Shown: one piece after another, positions 16,847-25,350 of the stretch
Layout: every line of letters starts with the position of its first letter
Numbering within the stretch: the first letter of the stretch is position 1
Source: Paenarthrobacter sp. GOM3
Lineage (GTDB): Bacteria > Actinomycetota > Actinomycetes > Actinomycetales > Micrococcaceae
DNA length: 64,000 nucleotides
Direction of reading: 5' to 3'
NCBI RefSeq assembly: GCF_018215265.2
Contig: NZ_CP136562.1
Span: forward strand, 496,001-560,000
Program-made: the position numbers and the translations under genes
The notes under the pieces: generated by a model
Told to the model about the DNA's origin: nothing
What the model saw: only the letters and a program-made list of their open reading frames with translations
Databases searched by the model: none

Positions 16847-17473
16847 ATGCTGGATCAGAAGACACTGGACCAATTGTGGAACTTTGGCGATCCGGCGGCT
16901 TCCGAAGCCCGGTTCCGTGCCGCCGTGGTTGAGGAAATGTACGACGCCGACGAGCGGGCTGAGCTCGCCACCCAACTTGGGCGGGCCATCGGCCTGCAGG
17001 GCCGCTTCGAGGAAGCTGACGCGCTCCTGGATGGAATCGACGACGACGAGCCCACGGTTGGCGTGCGGATCCTCCTTGAACGCGGGCGCGTCCTCAATGC
17101 GGGTGGCCGAGCCGCCATGGCCGTGCCGCTCCTTGAGCAGGCAGCAGAGTTGGCGGATCACCTTGGTGAGGAATTCCTGGCGGTCGATGCACTCCATATG
17201 CTCTCCATCGCGGACGCCGGGAACGCCGAGGTTTGGATGCGGAGTGGCCTGGAATATGCGTCCTCCGCCCGCGATGAGCGAACCAAGCGCTGGATGATTG
17301 CTTTGCACGCGGGCCTGGGGTCGTTTCTGCGCGGTAAAAACCGTCTCACGGAGGCCATGGTGGAGTTCCAATTGGCCGAACAATGGGCGGAACGACTGGG
17401 AACTGAGCGGCAGAAGGCGTTGGCGCGGGACGCGATCACGGAGTGCGGAAAGGCACTCGCGGAGGGTCCGTAG
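16847..17473 (+). CDS. TPR-like helical repeat protein
   Basis: Cytoplasmic protein of 208 residues, entirely alpha-helical in appearance. Repeats such as ERAELATQLGRAIGLQGRFEEADALLDGI, a second RGRVLNAGGRAAMAVPLLEQAAELA and a third near the C-terminus (GSFLRGKNRLTEAMVEFQLAEQWAERLG) resemble tetratricopeptide units. Such proteins serve as binding scaffolds; the partner is unknown. ATG 16847 is chosen over the TTG at 16844 because AGGAG at 16835-16839 lies 7 nt ahead. The stop is followed closely by the regulatory region of the ngc transporter operon. Confidence 0.65.
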   Translation: MLDQKTLDQLWNFGDPAASEARFRAAVVEEMYDADERAELATQLGRAIGLQGRFEEADALLDGIDDDEPTVGVRILLERGRVLNAGGRAAMAVPLLEQAAELADHLGEEFLAVDALHMLSIADAGNAEVWMRSGLEYASSARDERTKRWMIALHAGLGSFLRGKNRLTEAMVEFQLAEQWAERLGTERQKALARDAITECGKALAEGP

Positions 17474-17485
17474 AAAGATCACGCT

Positions 17486-17532
17486 TTGACAAATGTTGAT
17501 CGAAACTGCCGCGAAATATTGATTTTCGATCA
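17486..17532 (+). promoter_or_regulatory. Candidate -35 and inverted-repeat operator upstream of ngcEFG
   Basis: A TTGACA hexamer lies at 17486-17491. Overlapping and following it are the arms TGATCGAAA (17497-17505) and TTTCGATCA (17524-17532), a perfect 9-bp inverted repeat with an 18-bp spacer. The position about 115-150 bp before ngcE fits a sugar-responsive repressor site. The -10 element is not clear. Confidence 0.4.
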
Positions 17533-17647
17533 TTCGTGGTGAATTATGTCACAGAAGGTTGGTGCTGCCAGAGCGCCAACCCAGACTGTCTGACTGAACG
17601 GTTTCTGCCGCAACAGTCGACACTACGAGTCACTGGAGGGTTTAGAA

Positions 17648-19057
17648 ATGAACGTTCAGCACCAGTCCGTTGGTCGCCGTGGATTCCTGCGCGGAGCACT
17701 CGCCGCAGCTGTCCTCGTTCCTATGGGGGGAACCATTGCTTCCTGTGCTGCGGGCGGCGGTGGAACATCCGCCGGTCCTACAGGAACGGTCTCAGACACC
17801 AACCCGTTCGGCATGGCTGACAAGGCCACCCTGGACGCCGTCATCTTCAAGGGCGGCTACGGCATCGACTACGTCGAGTTCGCAGGCAAGCTCTTCGAGA
17901 AGAACCACTCAGGTTCCACCGCCAAGATCGCGCCGTCCACCGACATCGCCCAGGAACTGCAGCCGCGCTTCGTAGGCGGCAACCCGCCGGACCTGATCGA
18001 CAACTCCGGCGCCAAGGCCATCGGTTTCAGCACCATCCTCGGCCAGCTCGAGGACCTCACGCCCCTGGTTGAGGCCAAGAACCTCGAGGGCAAGGTCATC
18101 AAGGACACCCTGTACACCGGCGTACTGGCTCCAGGCACCTTCGACGGCAAGCTTGCTGCCCTCAACTACGTCCTGACGGTCTACGCCGTGTGGTACTCCG
18201 ACTCCCTCCTGAAGGAAAACGGTTGGACCGTTCCGAAGACCTGGGATGAGATGTACACCCTCGGTGAGCAGGCCAAGGCCAAGGGCAAGTACCTCTTCGT
18301 CTGGGGCAAGGAAGCGGCCACGTACTACCAGGAACTGGCCATCGCGTCCGCCATCAAGGAAGGCGGCGACGAGGTTCGCCTCGCCCTGGAGAACCTCAAA
18401 GCCGACTGCTGGTCACACCCGGCCATCCAGTCCGTCTTCACTGCGCTGGACAAGATCGTCAAGGCTGGCTTCTTCAAGCCTGGCGGTTCCGGCACGCAGT
18501 TCACCGCCGCGCAGGCACAGTGGAGCAACGCGCAGGAAGCCGTGTTCTACCCTTCGGGTTCCTGGATCGAAAACGAAATGAAGGACCAGACCAAGGCCGG
18601 CTTCAACATGATGGGCACCCCGGCCCCGTCCGTGAGCGCAAGCCCAAAGATGCCGCAGACCGCACTTCACAGTGCTGCAGGCGAACCGTTCATTGTCCCC
18701 TCCCAGGGCAAGAACGCCGCTGGCGGCAAGGAACTGCTCCGCATCATGCTCTCCAAGGAAGCAGCCACCAACTTCGCCAAGACCAAGCTGGCTCCCACCA
18801 TCGTCAAGGACACCGTTCCGGCCGATGGCTTCGGTTCAACCGCCCTGGTTTCGCAGACGAAGATGCTCAGCGATGCCGGTGAGAACATCTACACCTGGAA
18901 CTTCATCGACCTGTACGGCACCAACAAGGACCAGCTGGTTGTTTGGAACACCTTCCTGGATGGCAAGTCCGACGTCGCTACATTGACGTCCGCGCTCCAG
19001 AACATCACCGACAAGGTCCGTAACGACAGCTCGGTCAAGAAGATCGAAGTGAAGTGA
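17648..19057 (+). CDS. ngcE: N-acetylglucosamine/chitobiose ABC transporter, substrate-binding lipoprotein
   Basis: Solute-binding protein of 469 residues resembling the NgcE group of carbohydrate (CUT1) ABC systems, which captures N-acetylglucosamine or diacetylchitobiose outside the membrane. The N-terminus has a Tat motif (GRRGFLRG) and a lipobox ending in IASC. LQPRFVGGNPPDLIDNSGAKA and AVFYPSGSWIENEMK are typical binding-protein blocks. It is the first gene of a three-gene operon with two permeases; GGAGG occurs 10-15 nt ahead of the ATG. The substrate call rests on resemblance to NgcE and the absence of other context. Confidence 0.8.
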   Translation: MNVQHQSVGRRGFLRGALAAAVLVPMGGTIASCAAGGGGTSAGPTGTVSDTNPFGMADKATLDAVIFKGGYGIDYVEFAGKLFEKNHSGSTAKIAPSTDIAQELQPRFVGGNPPDLIDNSGAKAIGFSTILGQLEDLTPLVEAKNLEGKVIKDTLYTGVLAPGTFDGKLAALNYVLTVYAVWYSDSLLKENGWTVPKTWDEMYTLGEQAKAKGKYLFVWGKEAATYYQELAIASAIKEGGDEVRLALENLKADCWSHPAIQSVFTALDKIVKAGFFKPGGSGTQFTAAQAQWSNAQEAVFYPSGSWIENEMKDQTKAGFNMMGTPAPSVSASPKMPQTALHSAAGEPFIVPSQGKNAAGGKELLRIMLSKEAATNFAKTKLAPTIVKDTVPADGFGSTALVSQTKMLSDAGENIYTWNFIDLYGTNKDQLVVWNTFLDGKSDVATLTSALQNITDKVRNDSSVKKIEVK

Positions 19058-20079
19058 CTTCAGTGAAAACTCAGCAGAGCCGGAACGACGACGGCCTGGC
19101 CGCCGTCGTTCCGGCGACCGCCCCACAGCAGGTGATCAAGCGGCGGCGGAAGCCGTTGACGTGGGACAAGGTCAGTTTCTTCGCGGTCTTCCTCGGACTG
19201 CCGCTGGCGATCTACCTGTTGTTCGTGATTTGGCCCTTTATCCAGGCTTTTGGCTACTCGTTGACGGACTGGTCGGGATTCTCGCCCAACCAGAACTTCA
19301 TCGGACTCGAGAACTACGCCAAGATCTTCACGGACGACATCTTCATGAAGGCCATGGGGAACAACATCCTCCTGGTCATCTTCCTGCCGATCATTACCAT
19401 CATCCTGAGCCTGGTGCTTGCTTCCCTGGTCACGGTTGGCGGCAGCAGCAAAGGCCAAATCAAGGGCCTGCGTAACTCCAGCTTCTACCGCGTGGTCTCG
19501 TTCTTCCCGTACACCATCCCCGCTATCGCGATCGGCATCATGTGGGGGCAGATCTACGATCCCTCGGGAGGCCTGCTCAATGGCATCCTCACCGGAGTGG
19601 GCCTGGACCAGTTCAAGGACTTCGCCTGGTTGGGCGATAAGAACACCGCCATGATTGCCACCATGTTCGTGATCGTTTGGGGTTTCGTGGGCTTCTACAT
19701 GGTGCTGTTCGTGGCAGGCATCAAGGGCATCCCCGCCGAGCTTTTCGAAGCCGCGAGGATCGATGGCGCCGGTAGGTTCCGTACCGCTGTATCCATCACC
19801 ATCCCGCTGATCCGCGACAACATCCAGACGGCCTACATCTACATGGGCATCCTGGCTTTGGATGCGTTCGTTTACATGGCCGCGCTGAACTCAGGCGGCG
19901 GTCCGGACAACTCCACGCTGGTGATGGCGCAGCAACTGTTCTTCACCGCCTTCAGCAAGGGGCAATTCGGACTCGCAAGCGCCATGGGCGTTGTGCTTGC
20001 CATCGCGACGCTGATCTTCTCCGGTTTGGTCTTCGCGGTCAACAAGCTCACCGGCGGCGATAAGGATGTGAGCCTGTAA
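19054..20079 (+). CDS. ngcF: Sugar ABC transporter permease (NgcF-like)
   Basis: Inner-membrane permease of 341 residues with about six helices. The conserved cytoplasmic EAA loop (ELFEAARIDGAGRFRTAVSITIPLI) contacts the ATPase. The N-terminus is extended by some 40 polar, basic residues. The proposed GTG start overlaps the ngcE stop by four bases; another GTG lies nine bases later. It pairs with the following permease. No ATPase is encoded in the operon, as is common for actinobacterial CUT1 systems that share an MsiK-type ATPase encoded elsewhere. Confidence 0.87.
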   Translation: MTSVKTQQSRNDDGLAAVVPATAPQQVIKRRRKPLTWDKVSFFAVFLGLPLAIYLLFVIWPFIQAFGYSLTDWSGFSPNQNFIGLENYAKIFTDDIFMKAMGNNILLVIFLPIITIILSLVLASLVTVGGSSKGQIKGLRNSSFYRVVSFFPYTIPAIAIGIMWGQIYDPSGGLLNGILTGVGLDQFKDFAWLGDKNTAMIATMFVIVWGFVGFYMVLFVAGIKGIPAELFEAARIDGAGRFRTAVSITIPLIRDNIQTAYIYMGILALDAFVYMAALNSGGGPDNSTLVMAQQLFFTAFSKGQFGLASAMGVVLAIATLIFSGLVFAVNKLTGGDKDVSL

Positions 20080-20972
20080 TGAGTACCAAAGTTTCGACAC
20101 CGGAAATGAAGTCACTGCACTTCCAACCGCGGACACCGGCAACCTCGACGGGCGACAAAGTGGTGGGAGCCGTCTCGCACACGGCTTTGACCATTTGGAC
20201 GCTCATTGTCATCCTGCCGCTCCTGTGGACGTTCATGTCCTCCTTCAAGACGTCCAGCGAGATTTTCGCCTCGCCGTTCTCCTTGCCGGCCGAATGGAAG
20301 CTGGACAACTACATCAAAGCCTGGAGCGAAGCCGGGATCGGCAGCGCGTTCCTGAACTCGGTGATTGTTGTCGCCGTGGCTTTGGTGATCGTGATGGTTC
20401 TGGGCGCCATGTGCGCCTACGTCCTGGCCCGCTACACCTTCCCGGGCAGCAGGGCCATCTACTACCTGATGCTCGCCGGCCTCACCTTCCCGATCTTCCT
20501 GGCGATGGTGCCGTTGTTCTTCGTCTTGAAGAACATGGGCCTGCTGAACACGTTGCCCGGGCTGATCCTGGTCTACGTTGGCTTCGCGCTTCCGTTCACG
20601 GTGTTCTTCCTGTTCTCCTTCTTCAAGTCGCTGCCCCACGAAATAACCGAGGCCGCAGCGCTTGATGGGGCAGGGGAGTGGCGGACCTTCTTCCAGGTCA
20701 TGTTGCCGATGGCCAAGCCGGGGCTCGCCTCGGTTGCCATCTTCAACTTCCTGGGCCTGTGGAACCAGTTCCTCATCCCGGTGTCCATCAATGCTGCCGG
20801 CCCGCGCGTCCTTTCCCAGGAACTCGCGGCCTTCGCCGGCCAGATGGGCTACGCGGTGGACTACGGTGCACTGTTCGCGGCTGTCAGCGTCACCGTCATT
20901 CCTGTTCTCATTGTTTACGTGATCTTCCAGCGCCAGTTGCAGGGTTCCGTTTCGCAGGGCACGTCCAAGTAG
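20079..20972 (+). CDS. ngcG: Sugar ABC transporter permease (NgcG-like)
   Basis: Second permease of the amino-sugar transporter, 297 residues with six predicted helices. The EAA loop reads EITEAAALDGAGEWRTFFQVMLPMAKPGL. The ATG overlaps the last base of the ngcF stop (TAATG). The operon closes here with a strong hairpin at 20997-21034, so no hydrolase or kinase is co-transcribed. Confidence 0.88.
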   Translation: MSTKVSTPEMKSLHFQPRTPATSTGDKVVGAVSHTALTIWTLIVILPLLWTFMSSFKTSSEIFASPFSLPAEWKLDNYIKAWSEAGIGSAFLNSVIVVAVALVIVMVLGAMCAYVLARYTFPGSRAIYYLMLAGLTFPIFLAMVPLFFVLKNMGLLNTLPGLILVYVGFALPFTVFFLFSFFKSLPHEITEAAALDGAGEWRTFFQVMLPMAKPGLASVAIFNFLGLWNQFLIPVSINAAGPRVLSQELAAFAGQMGYAVDYGALFAAVSVTVIPVLIVYVIFQRQLQGSVSQGTSK

Positions 20973-20996
20973 TTCAACAAAGCTAAATACAGCGTT

Positions 20997-21034
20997 CGAC
21001 GGCGGTCCCCACCTTAAGGTGTGGGCCGCCGTCG
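20997..21034 (+). terminator. Terminator of the ngcEFG operon
   Basis: Long stem CGACGGCGG/CCGCCGTCG with an inner CCCCACC/GGTGTGGG pairing around TTAA, 25 bp after the ngcG stop. There is little U-run, but the stem is very stable. Confidence 0.75.
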
Positions 21035-21092
21035 GGCGTTAACTCTGGAAGGATGGAAACGGATTCCGTAGTGCAACGAAAGGCAGAACCCC

Positions 21093-21413
21093 GTGATCTT
21101 CATCGTCGTTAAGTTCAACGTCAAGCCTGAGTGGTCTGAGCGATGGCTGGACCTCGTAGCCGACTTCACTAAGGCAACCCGCGAGGAGCCTGGCAACCTG
21201 TGGTTCGACTGGTCCCGCAGTGTGGATAACCCGAACGAGTTCGTGCTGGTGGAAGCGTTCCAGGATGACGCTGCCGAGGCACACGTCAACAGCGCACACT
21301 TCAAGAAGGCCATGGCGGACATGCCCCAGGCCCTGGTGGAGACTCCCCACATCATCAGCCGGCAGTTCGAAGGCAGCGGTTGGGACCGCATGGGCGAGCT
21401 GACCATCGAGTAG
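21093..21413 (+). CDS. Antibiotic-biosynthesis-monooxygenase (ABM) domain protein
   Basis: Small protein of 106 residues forming one ferredoxin-like ABM domain: IFIVVKFNVKPEWSERWLDLV at the start, EEPGNLWFDWSRSVDNPNEFVLVEAFQD in the middle, and AHFKKAMADMP then the terminal strand. Members are dimeric; some are cofactor-free quinol or heme monooxygenases, many are uncharacterised (YgiN-like). GTG 21093 is the start, with AAGG 9-12 nt before it. It is a single gene between two terminators. Confidence 0.85.
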   Translation: MIFIVVKFNVKPEWSERWLDLVADFTKATREEPGNLWFDWSRSVDNPNEFVLVEAFQDDAAEAHVNSAHFKKAMADMPQALVETPHIISRQFEGSGWDRMGELTIE

Positions 21414-21427
21414 GGGGAAGCGAAAAA

Positions 21428-21460
21428 GGCGGTGCCGGACTCGTTGAGCCCGGCACCGCC
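21428..21460. terminator. Bidirectional terminator
   Basis: Perfect 11-bp stem GGCGGTGCCGG (21428-21438) with CCGGCACCGCC (21450-21460). It is flanked by an A-run on the left and TGTTTT on the right, so it works for the ABM gene and for the converging catabolic operon that ends at 21479. Confidence 0.9.
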
Positions 21461-21478
21461 TGTTTTAAGCACTACCCC

Positions 21479-22003
21479 TTAGAACATCCAGGGGATCTCC
21501 GCGTGGCCGAAGTCGGAGAAAGAGCCGAAGCGGCCCGCCTTGAACGCGAGCACCTCGCCGTCCCGGTCCCGGCACGTGGTGACCTGGCCGAAGAAGACCT
21601 GGTGATCCCCGACGTCGTACTGCTGCGCAACGGTGCAATCGGCCTGGGCGAGGGCGCCCTTGATAACCGGAAGACCGTTGTCAGTGATGTCGAAGTCGCC
21701 GTCACCGAAGCGATCGCCGCCCCGGACAGCGAAACGCCGGGCCACCGACTCCTGTTTGGCGCCGAGGATGGAAACCGCGAACTTGCCGCTCTCCATCAGG
21801 GCCTCGCCCGTCCGGGTCCCGAAGTTCAGCGAGATCATGAGGATGGGCGGTTCCAGGCTGATGGAGGTCAGCGAACTGATGGTCATCCCGTACTGCTCGT
21901 CCTCGTGCTGGGTGGTGACCACGGCGACGCCGGTGAGGAAGCGGCCCATGGCGCGGCGCATCCCCATGGCATCGGGGATGGTGAAGGCTGGTGCCAGGCT
22001 CAT
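21479..22003 (-). CDS. Flavin reductase (HpaC-like)
   Basis: Protein of 174 residues of the flavin-reductase-like FMN-binding family. MRRAMGRFLTGVAVVTTQHEDEQYGMTISSLTSISLEPPILMISL is the hallmark N-terminal region, with FAVSILGAKQ in the middle and a C-terminal FSDFGHAEI tail. It should supply reduced flavin (FADH2/FMNH2) to the HpaB-type hydroxylase of the same operon. The frame opens at 22069, but ATG 22003 has GGAG 8 nt upstream and gives the family's usual start. It is the last of six closely packed genes. Confidence 0.88.
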   Translation of the reverse strand: MSLAPAFTIPDAMGMRRAMGRFLTGVAVVTTQHEDEQYGMTISSLTSISLEPPILMISLNFGTRTGEALMESGKFAVSILGAKQESVARRFAVRGGDRFGDGDFDITDNGLPVIKGALAQADCTVAQQYDVGDHQVFFGQVTTCRDRDGEVLAFKAGRFGSFSDFGHAEIPWMF

Positions 22004-22004
22004 G

Positions 22005-22376
22005 TCAGTTGCTCCGCTCGGCTGGTACGGAATCCGTGTAGTACCGGACCTCAAACATTTTGGCGCCATTCTCGGAGACCCACGGCCCGTGTTCCATCCC
22101 TGGAGGACGGGTGGCCCAGTCGCCTGCTTTGAAGGTCTTGCCGAGGCGCTGGTCCACGAAGGAACCCTCGAAGATGAAGACCTCTTCCCAGAAGTCGTGG
22201 GTCAGGACGCCGTTGGGGGAGGTGTCCGTGCCGGGCTCGAACTTCAGGATGCGGGTGACGCTGTCGTTGGCCGAATCCCGCGCCAGAATGGCCTCGGACA
22301 GGCCTTCGATGGGCGGGTTGCAGGGCGCGAAGTCCACCGAGGAGACGGGGGTGAACTCGAATTCGGGCTTTGCCAT
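22005..22376 (-). CDS. Cupin-domain protein
   Basis: Single-domain cupin of 123 residues. The metal-binding motif is partly visible as THDFWEEVFIFEG and the second motif as PPGMEHGPWVSE. It may be a small dioxygenase, isomerase or metal-dependent accessory enzyme of the operon's pathway. It is separated by only a few bases from the hydroxylase gene upstream and the flavin-reductase gene downstream, so it is surely co-transcribed. Its reaction cannot be told. Confidence 0.8.
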   Translation of the reverse strand: MAKPEFEFTPVSSVDFAPCNPPIEGLSEAILARDSANDSVTRILKFEPGTDTSPNGVLTHDFWEEVFIFEGSFVDQRLGKTFKAGDWATRPPGMEHGPWVSENGAKMFEVRYYTDSVPAERSN

Positions 22377-22378
22377 GG

Positions 22379-23853
22379 TTACTCTCCGTCCGTGCCGTTG
22401 ACAGTGCTGTCGATGCTGTAGGAACCCAGGAAGGTGTCCAGCTCAGCGACGAGTGCGTCGTAGCCGTAGTTCCGGTAGGTGTAGGCGCCGCGGACTACGA
22501 ATGGTGCACCGGCATAGAACATCTCGTACTGCTGGTGGCGGCCGGCAAACTCGGAACCGATGATGTCCCAGGCAAGCTTGAATAGTTTCACGCGTTCCTC
22601 GCTGGCGACGCCGGGGGACTGGACGTAGCGTTCCATGTCCGGTCGGGTCACGCTGCTGGTCATGTCCGCGATGCTGGAAGGCAACTGCAGGACGCCGCCG
22701 CCCACCAGGTCGCGCAGGATCGAGATGACCCGCGGGTACGTTTCGGACTGCAGGCCCATGGCCCCGTAAAGGGCGCTCTTCCCGGGTATGCGCATGCCGG
22801 CGTCGTCCGTTGTTGCTGTGTATTCCGAGGCGAGGACGGCCGACTCAACCGATTGCACGATCGCGGCCAGCTCGCCGAGCTTCTCCTGGACCCGGGGATC
22901 TTGTCCGTGCCGTTCACCTGGGTGACCTTGCGGGCCACGGAGGCGATGAACTTCAGCTTGGTGGAGAACCGGATCTGGGCCTGCCAGTTACCCAGGGCGT
23001 GGGCGCCGGTGTCGAAGAACTGGCGGCGCAGGGTGTCGATGTTCCGGTTGATGAAGACGCGGTCCCACGGGATGAGGACGTCGTCGAACACCACCAAAGC
23101 ATCCGGCTCGTCGTAGTGGCTGGTCAGCGGGTAGTCGAAGTCGCTCGTGGCGGCCGGTGCGAAAGGGCGGCGGCAGTACAGCTTCAGGCCGTCAGTGGCA
23201 ACCGGGATGGCGAAGCTGACGGCGAAGTCCACGTCGTCCGGGCCCAGCGGCTTGATGCAGGTGACGAAGACTTCGTCGGCAATCGCCGCGCCGGTGGCGA
23301 GCATCTGGGAACCGCGGACAATGATGCCTTCCTCGGTTTCACGTACGACGCCGACCTGCAGGTATTCGCCTTCCCACCCTGACGCCGTGGTTGCGCGGGA
23401 AACCTGCGGGGGAATGATCGCGTAGGAAAGGTACAGGTTTTCGGACAGGATCTTCTTGTAGTACCGCTCGACGTTGCCGGCGAAGTCCCTGCTTTCGTCC
23501 GCGAAGACCTGCGGGTGGGAGCCGAAGGCGGCGAAGAACGTTCCTACGTGGTCGGGGCTGCGGCCAACCCAGCCGTGGGTGTGCTTGGCCCATTTTTCGA
23601 TGGCCTGGCGGCGCAGGACCAGCTCTTCCTGGGTACGGGGCGCGGCGAACGTGCGGTTCGCGGGGCCGCCGATTTCCTCGGAATGGAACTGCATGCCGTT
23701 CGCGGGATCGGCCGCGATGTCGAACAGCTCGGACATGGTGTGGGCAACCTTCGCGAACGCCGGGTGTTCCAGGACGTTGCCGACCACCTCGCCGTCGAGG
23801 ATCACAGTCCGGCCGTCATTCAGGGACTTCAGGTACTCTTTTCCGGTTCTCAT
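22379..23853 (-). pseudogene. HpaB-type flavin-dependent aromatic hydroxylase, split by a one-base frameshift
   Basis: Oxygenase component of a two-component 4-hydroxyphenylacetate 3-hydroxylase-like family. The first frame starts at ATG 23853 (MRTGKEYLKSLNDGR) and keeps conserved family blocks (YDEPDALVVFDDVLIPWDRVFI) up to VNGTDKIPG. It then loses homology. The correct continuation (QEKLGELAAIVQSVESAVLASEY) is in the next frame and runs to 22379. One base appears to be missing in the C/G run at 22891-22897; restoring it gives about 491 residues, the normal family length. This is either a real inactivating mutation or a sequencing error. The ATG overlaps the DUF2848 stop by four bases. Confidence 0.82.
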
Positions 23854-24545
23854 CGAAGTGAGCCTTTCTTGATTTTGTAGTTATGTTCAATGGTGGTCCC
23901 ATTCGGGAACGAGAGCTCCAACTTCCAGGAAGTTCCATCAACGAACTTCCCGTTCAGCAGGGGCAGGGTGCCGCCGAGGCACATGAAGTCGGCGTCGCCA
24001 ATGTCGGTGCGGGCCAACAGGCGTTCGACGACGTCCGCCGGCTTGCGCAGGCCGCTCAACGGGCCTTCCTGGTACAACTCGCCATCCACCCAGGAGCGTG
24101 CAGTGCACTTGTCAAGGTCGAGGTTCTCCAGGGATTCGACGGCGATCACCTCACCGGCGACCGGTTTGGGGCACGCCCGCTTGGAATCGCCGATGTCCGT
24201 GGCTTCGATGTCACGGTCGGTGTGGTCGGATCCGATGCCCAGGTAGTACTTGCCCCCGTGGCGGATGTAGAGGGGTTCGATCTCACCGGAGGTCAGGTTC
24301 TCCGACGCGTCATGTTCGCCCGTGGTCTCGAACAGGTCAGAGTCCATGCGGTAGAACATGGGCACTTCCGGCGGTGGTGCTACCCCGATGGCTGCCAGTT
24401 CATCGATGTGGTGTTGGACTGCTTCAGGATCCCGGCCTGTGTAGCCGGCCACCACTCCGTGGAAATCCGTGAGAGTGATTGTTTTTTCTGTTCCCACCAC
24501 CCTGAAAGTGAGTGGGACTTGCCTTGTTGTTTGCTGTGTTTGCAT
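23850..24545 (-). CDS. DUF2848 family protein
   Basis: Protein of 231 residues recognisable as DUF2848, an enzyme-like family of unknown reaction found in catabolic operons. Conserved stretches include VAGYTGRDPEAVQHHIDELAAIGVAPP, PEVPMFYRMDS, GIGSDHTDRDIE and FMCLGGTLPLLNGKF. The overall arrangement recalls fumarylacetoacetase-like hydrolases, so a hydrolytic or decarboxylating role is conceivable but not shown. It lies 10 bp after the C-N hydrolase gene and overlaps the HpaB-type gene. Confidence 0.82.
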   Translation of the reverse strand: MQTQQTTRQVPLTFRVVGTEKTITLTDFHGVVAGYTGRDPEAVQHHIDELAAIGVAPPPEVPMFYRMDSDLFETTGEHDASENLTSGEIEPLYIRHGGKYYLGIGSDHTDRDIEATDIGDSKRACPKPVAGEVIAVESLENLDLDKCTARSWVDGELYQEGPLSGLRKPADVVERLLARTDIGDADFMCLGGTLPLLNGKFVDGTSWKLELSFPNGTTIEHNYKIKKGSLR

Positions 24546-24555
24546 TTGTTTTCCT

Positions 24556-25350
24556 CTAGACAGTCAAGGTGTCGTATGCGGCGAGGCGGTCGCCGATGAC
24601 GGGAAATTCGGCGCGGACTGCGTTCACTTGCTGCGGGTCGATGTCCACCATGAGCACGGCTTCTCCGGAGTCCGCTTCGGCGATGACTTTGCCTGCGGGG
24701 TCCACCGCCCGGCTGTGGCCGCCCAGCTCGGCACCTTCCTGGCTGCCGGCGGCGTTGCAGGCAATCACGAAGATCTGGTGCTCCACGGCCCGTGCAGTGG
24801 TGAGCAGGCGCCAGTGTTCCCGCCGCGCTGCAGGCCAAGCTGCGGGGACGATGACGATCTCCGCGCCGCGGGTGCTCAGCTCCATCCACAATCCGGGGAA
24901 GCGGAGGTCGTAGCAGGTGATGCCCGCGACGGCACCGAACGGCAGCTGGACAACCGGCAGTGATGACCCTGCCGTGAGCAGGCTCGCCTCCTTGGACTTG
25001 TAGCCGAAGACGTGGACCTTCCGGTACGTGTGGACCACGCTGCCGTCCGGTCCCAGCAGGATGGAGGTGTTGCTGAGCCGTCCGTCCTGGTGGGCTTCGA
25101 TGATGCTGCCGAGGTGGAGGTGGACGCCCAGGTCCGCGGCCACCCGTGCGCACATGGACACCGTGGGCCCGGTGAGCGTTTCCGCCAGGGCCTGGTATTC
25201 ATCGAAATGGAAGTAGCCGGCGCTCCAAAGTTCAGGAAGGACTATCAGCTCGGCGCCCTTGATTCCCCGCAGGATGGCTTCGACGCGGTCGATCCGGTCT
25301 TCGCGGGTTTCGGAGTCCGGGCTGGCTACCTGGACGAGTGCGATTTTCAT
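24556..25350 (-). CDS. Carbon-nitrogen hydrolase (nitrilase superfamily)
   Basis: Protein of 264 residues with the complete Glu-Lys-Cys triad: Glu40 in LIVLPELW, Lys111 in YRKVHVF, and Cys146 in GITCYDLRFP. The short length and GYFHFDEY context fit the amidase branch (omega-amidase or N-carbamoyl amidase like), not true nitrilases. It would hydrolyse an amide or carbamoyl C-N bond in the cytoplasm. It overlaps the upstream MFS gene by four bases. In the operon context its substrate is probably a nitrogen-containing aromatic or a ring-cleavage product, which is inference. Confidence 0.88.
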   Translation of the reverse strand: MKIALVQVASPDSETREDRIDRVEAILRGIKGAELIVLPELWSAGYFHFDEYQALAETLTGPTVSMCARVAADLGVHLHLGSIIEAHQDGRLSNTSILLGPDGSVVHTYRKVHVFGYKSKEASLLTAGSSLPVVQLPFGAVAGITCYDLRFPGLWMELSTRGAEIVIVPAAWPAARREHWRLLTTARAVEHQIFVIACNAAGSQEGAELGGHSRAVDPAGKVIAEADSGEAVLMVDIDPQQVNAVRAEFPVIGDRLAAYDTLTV

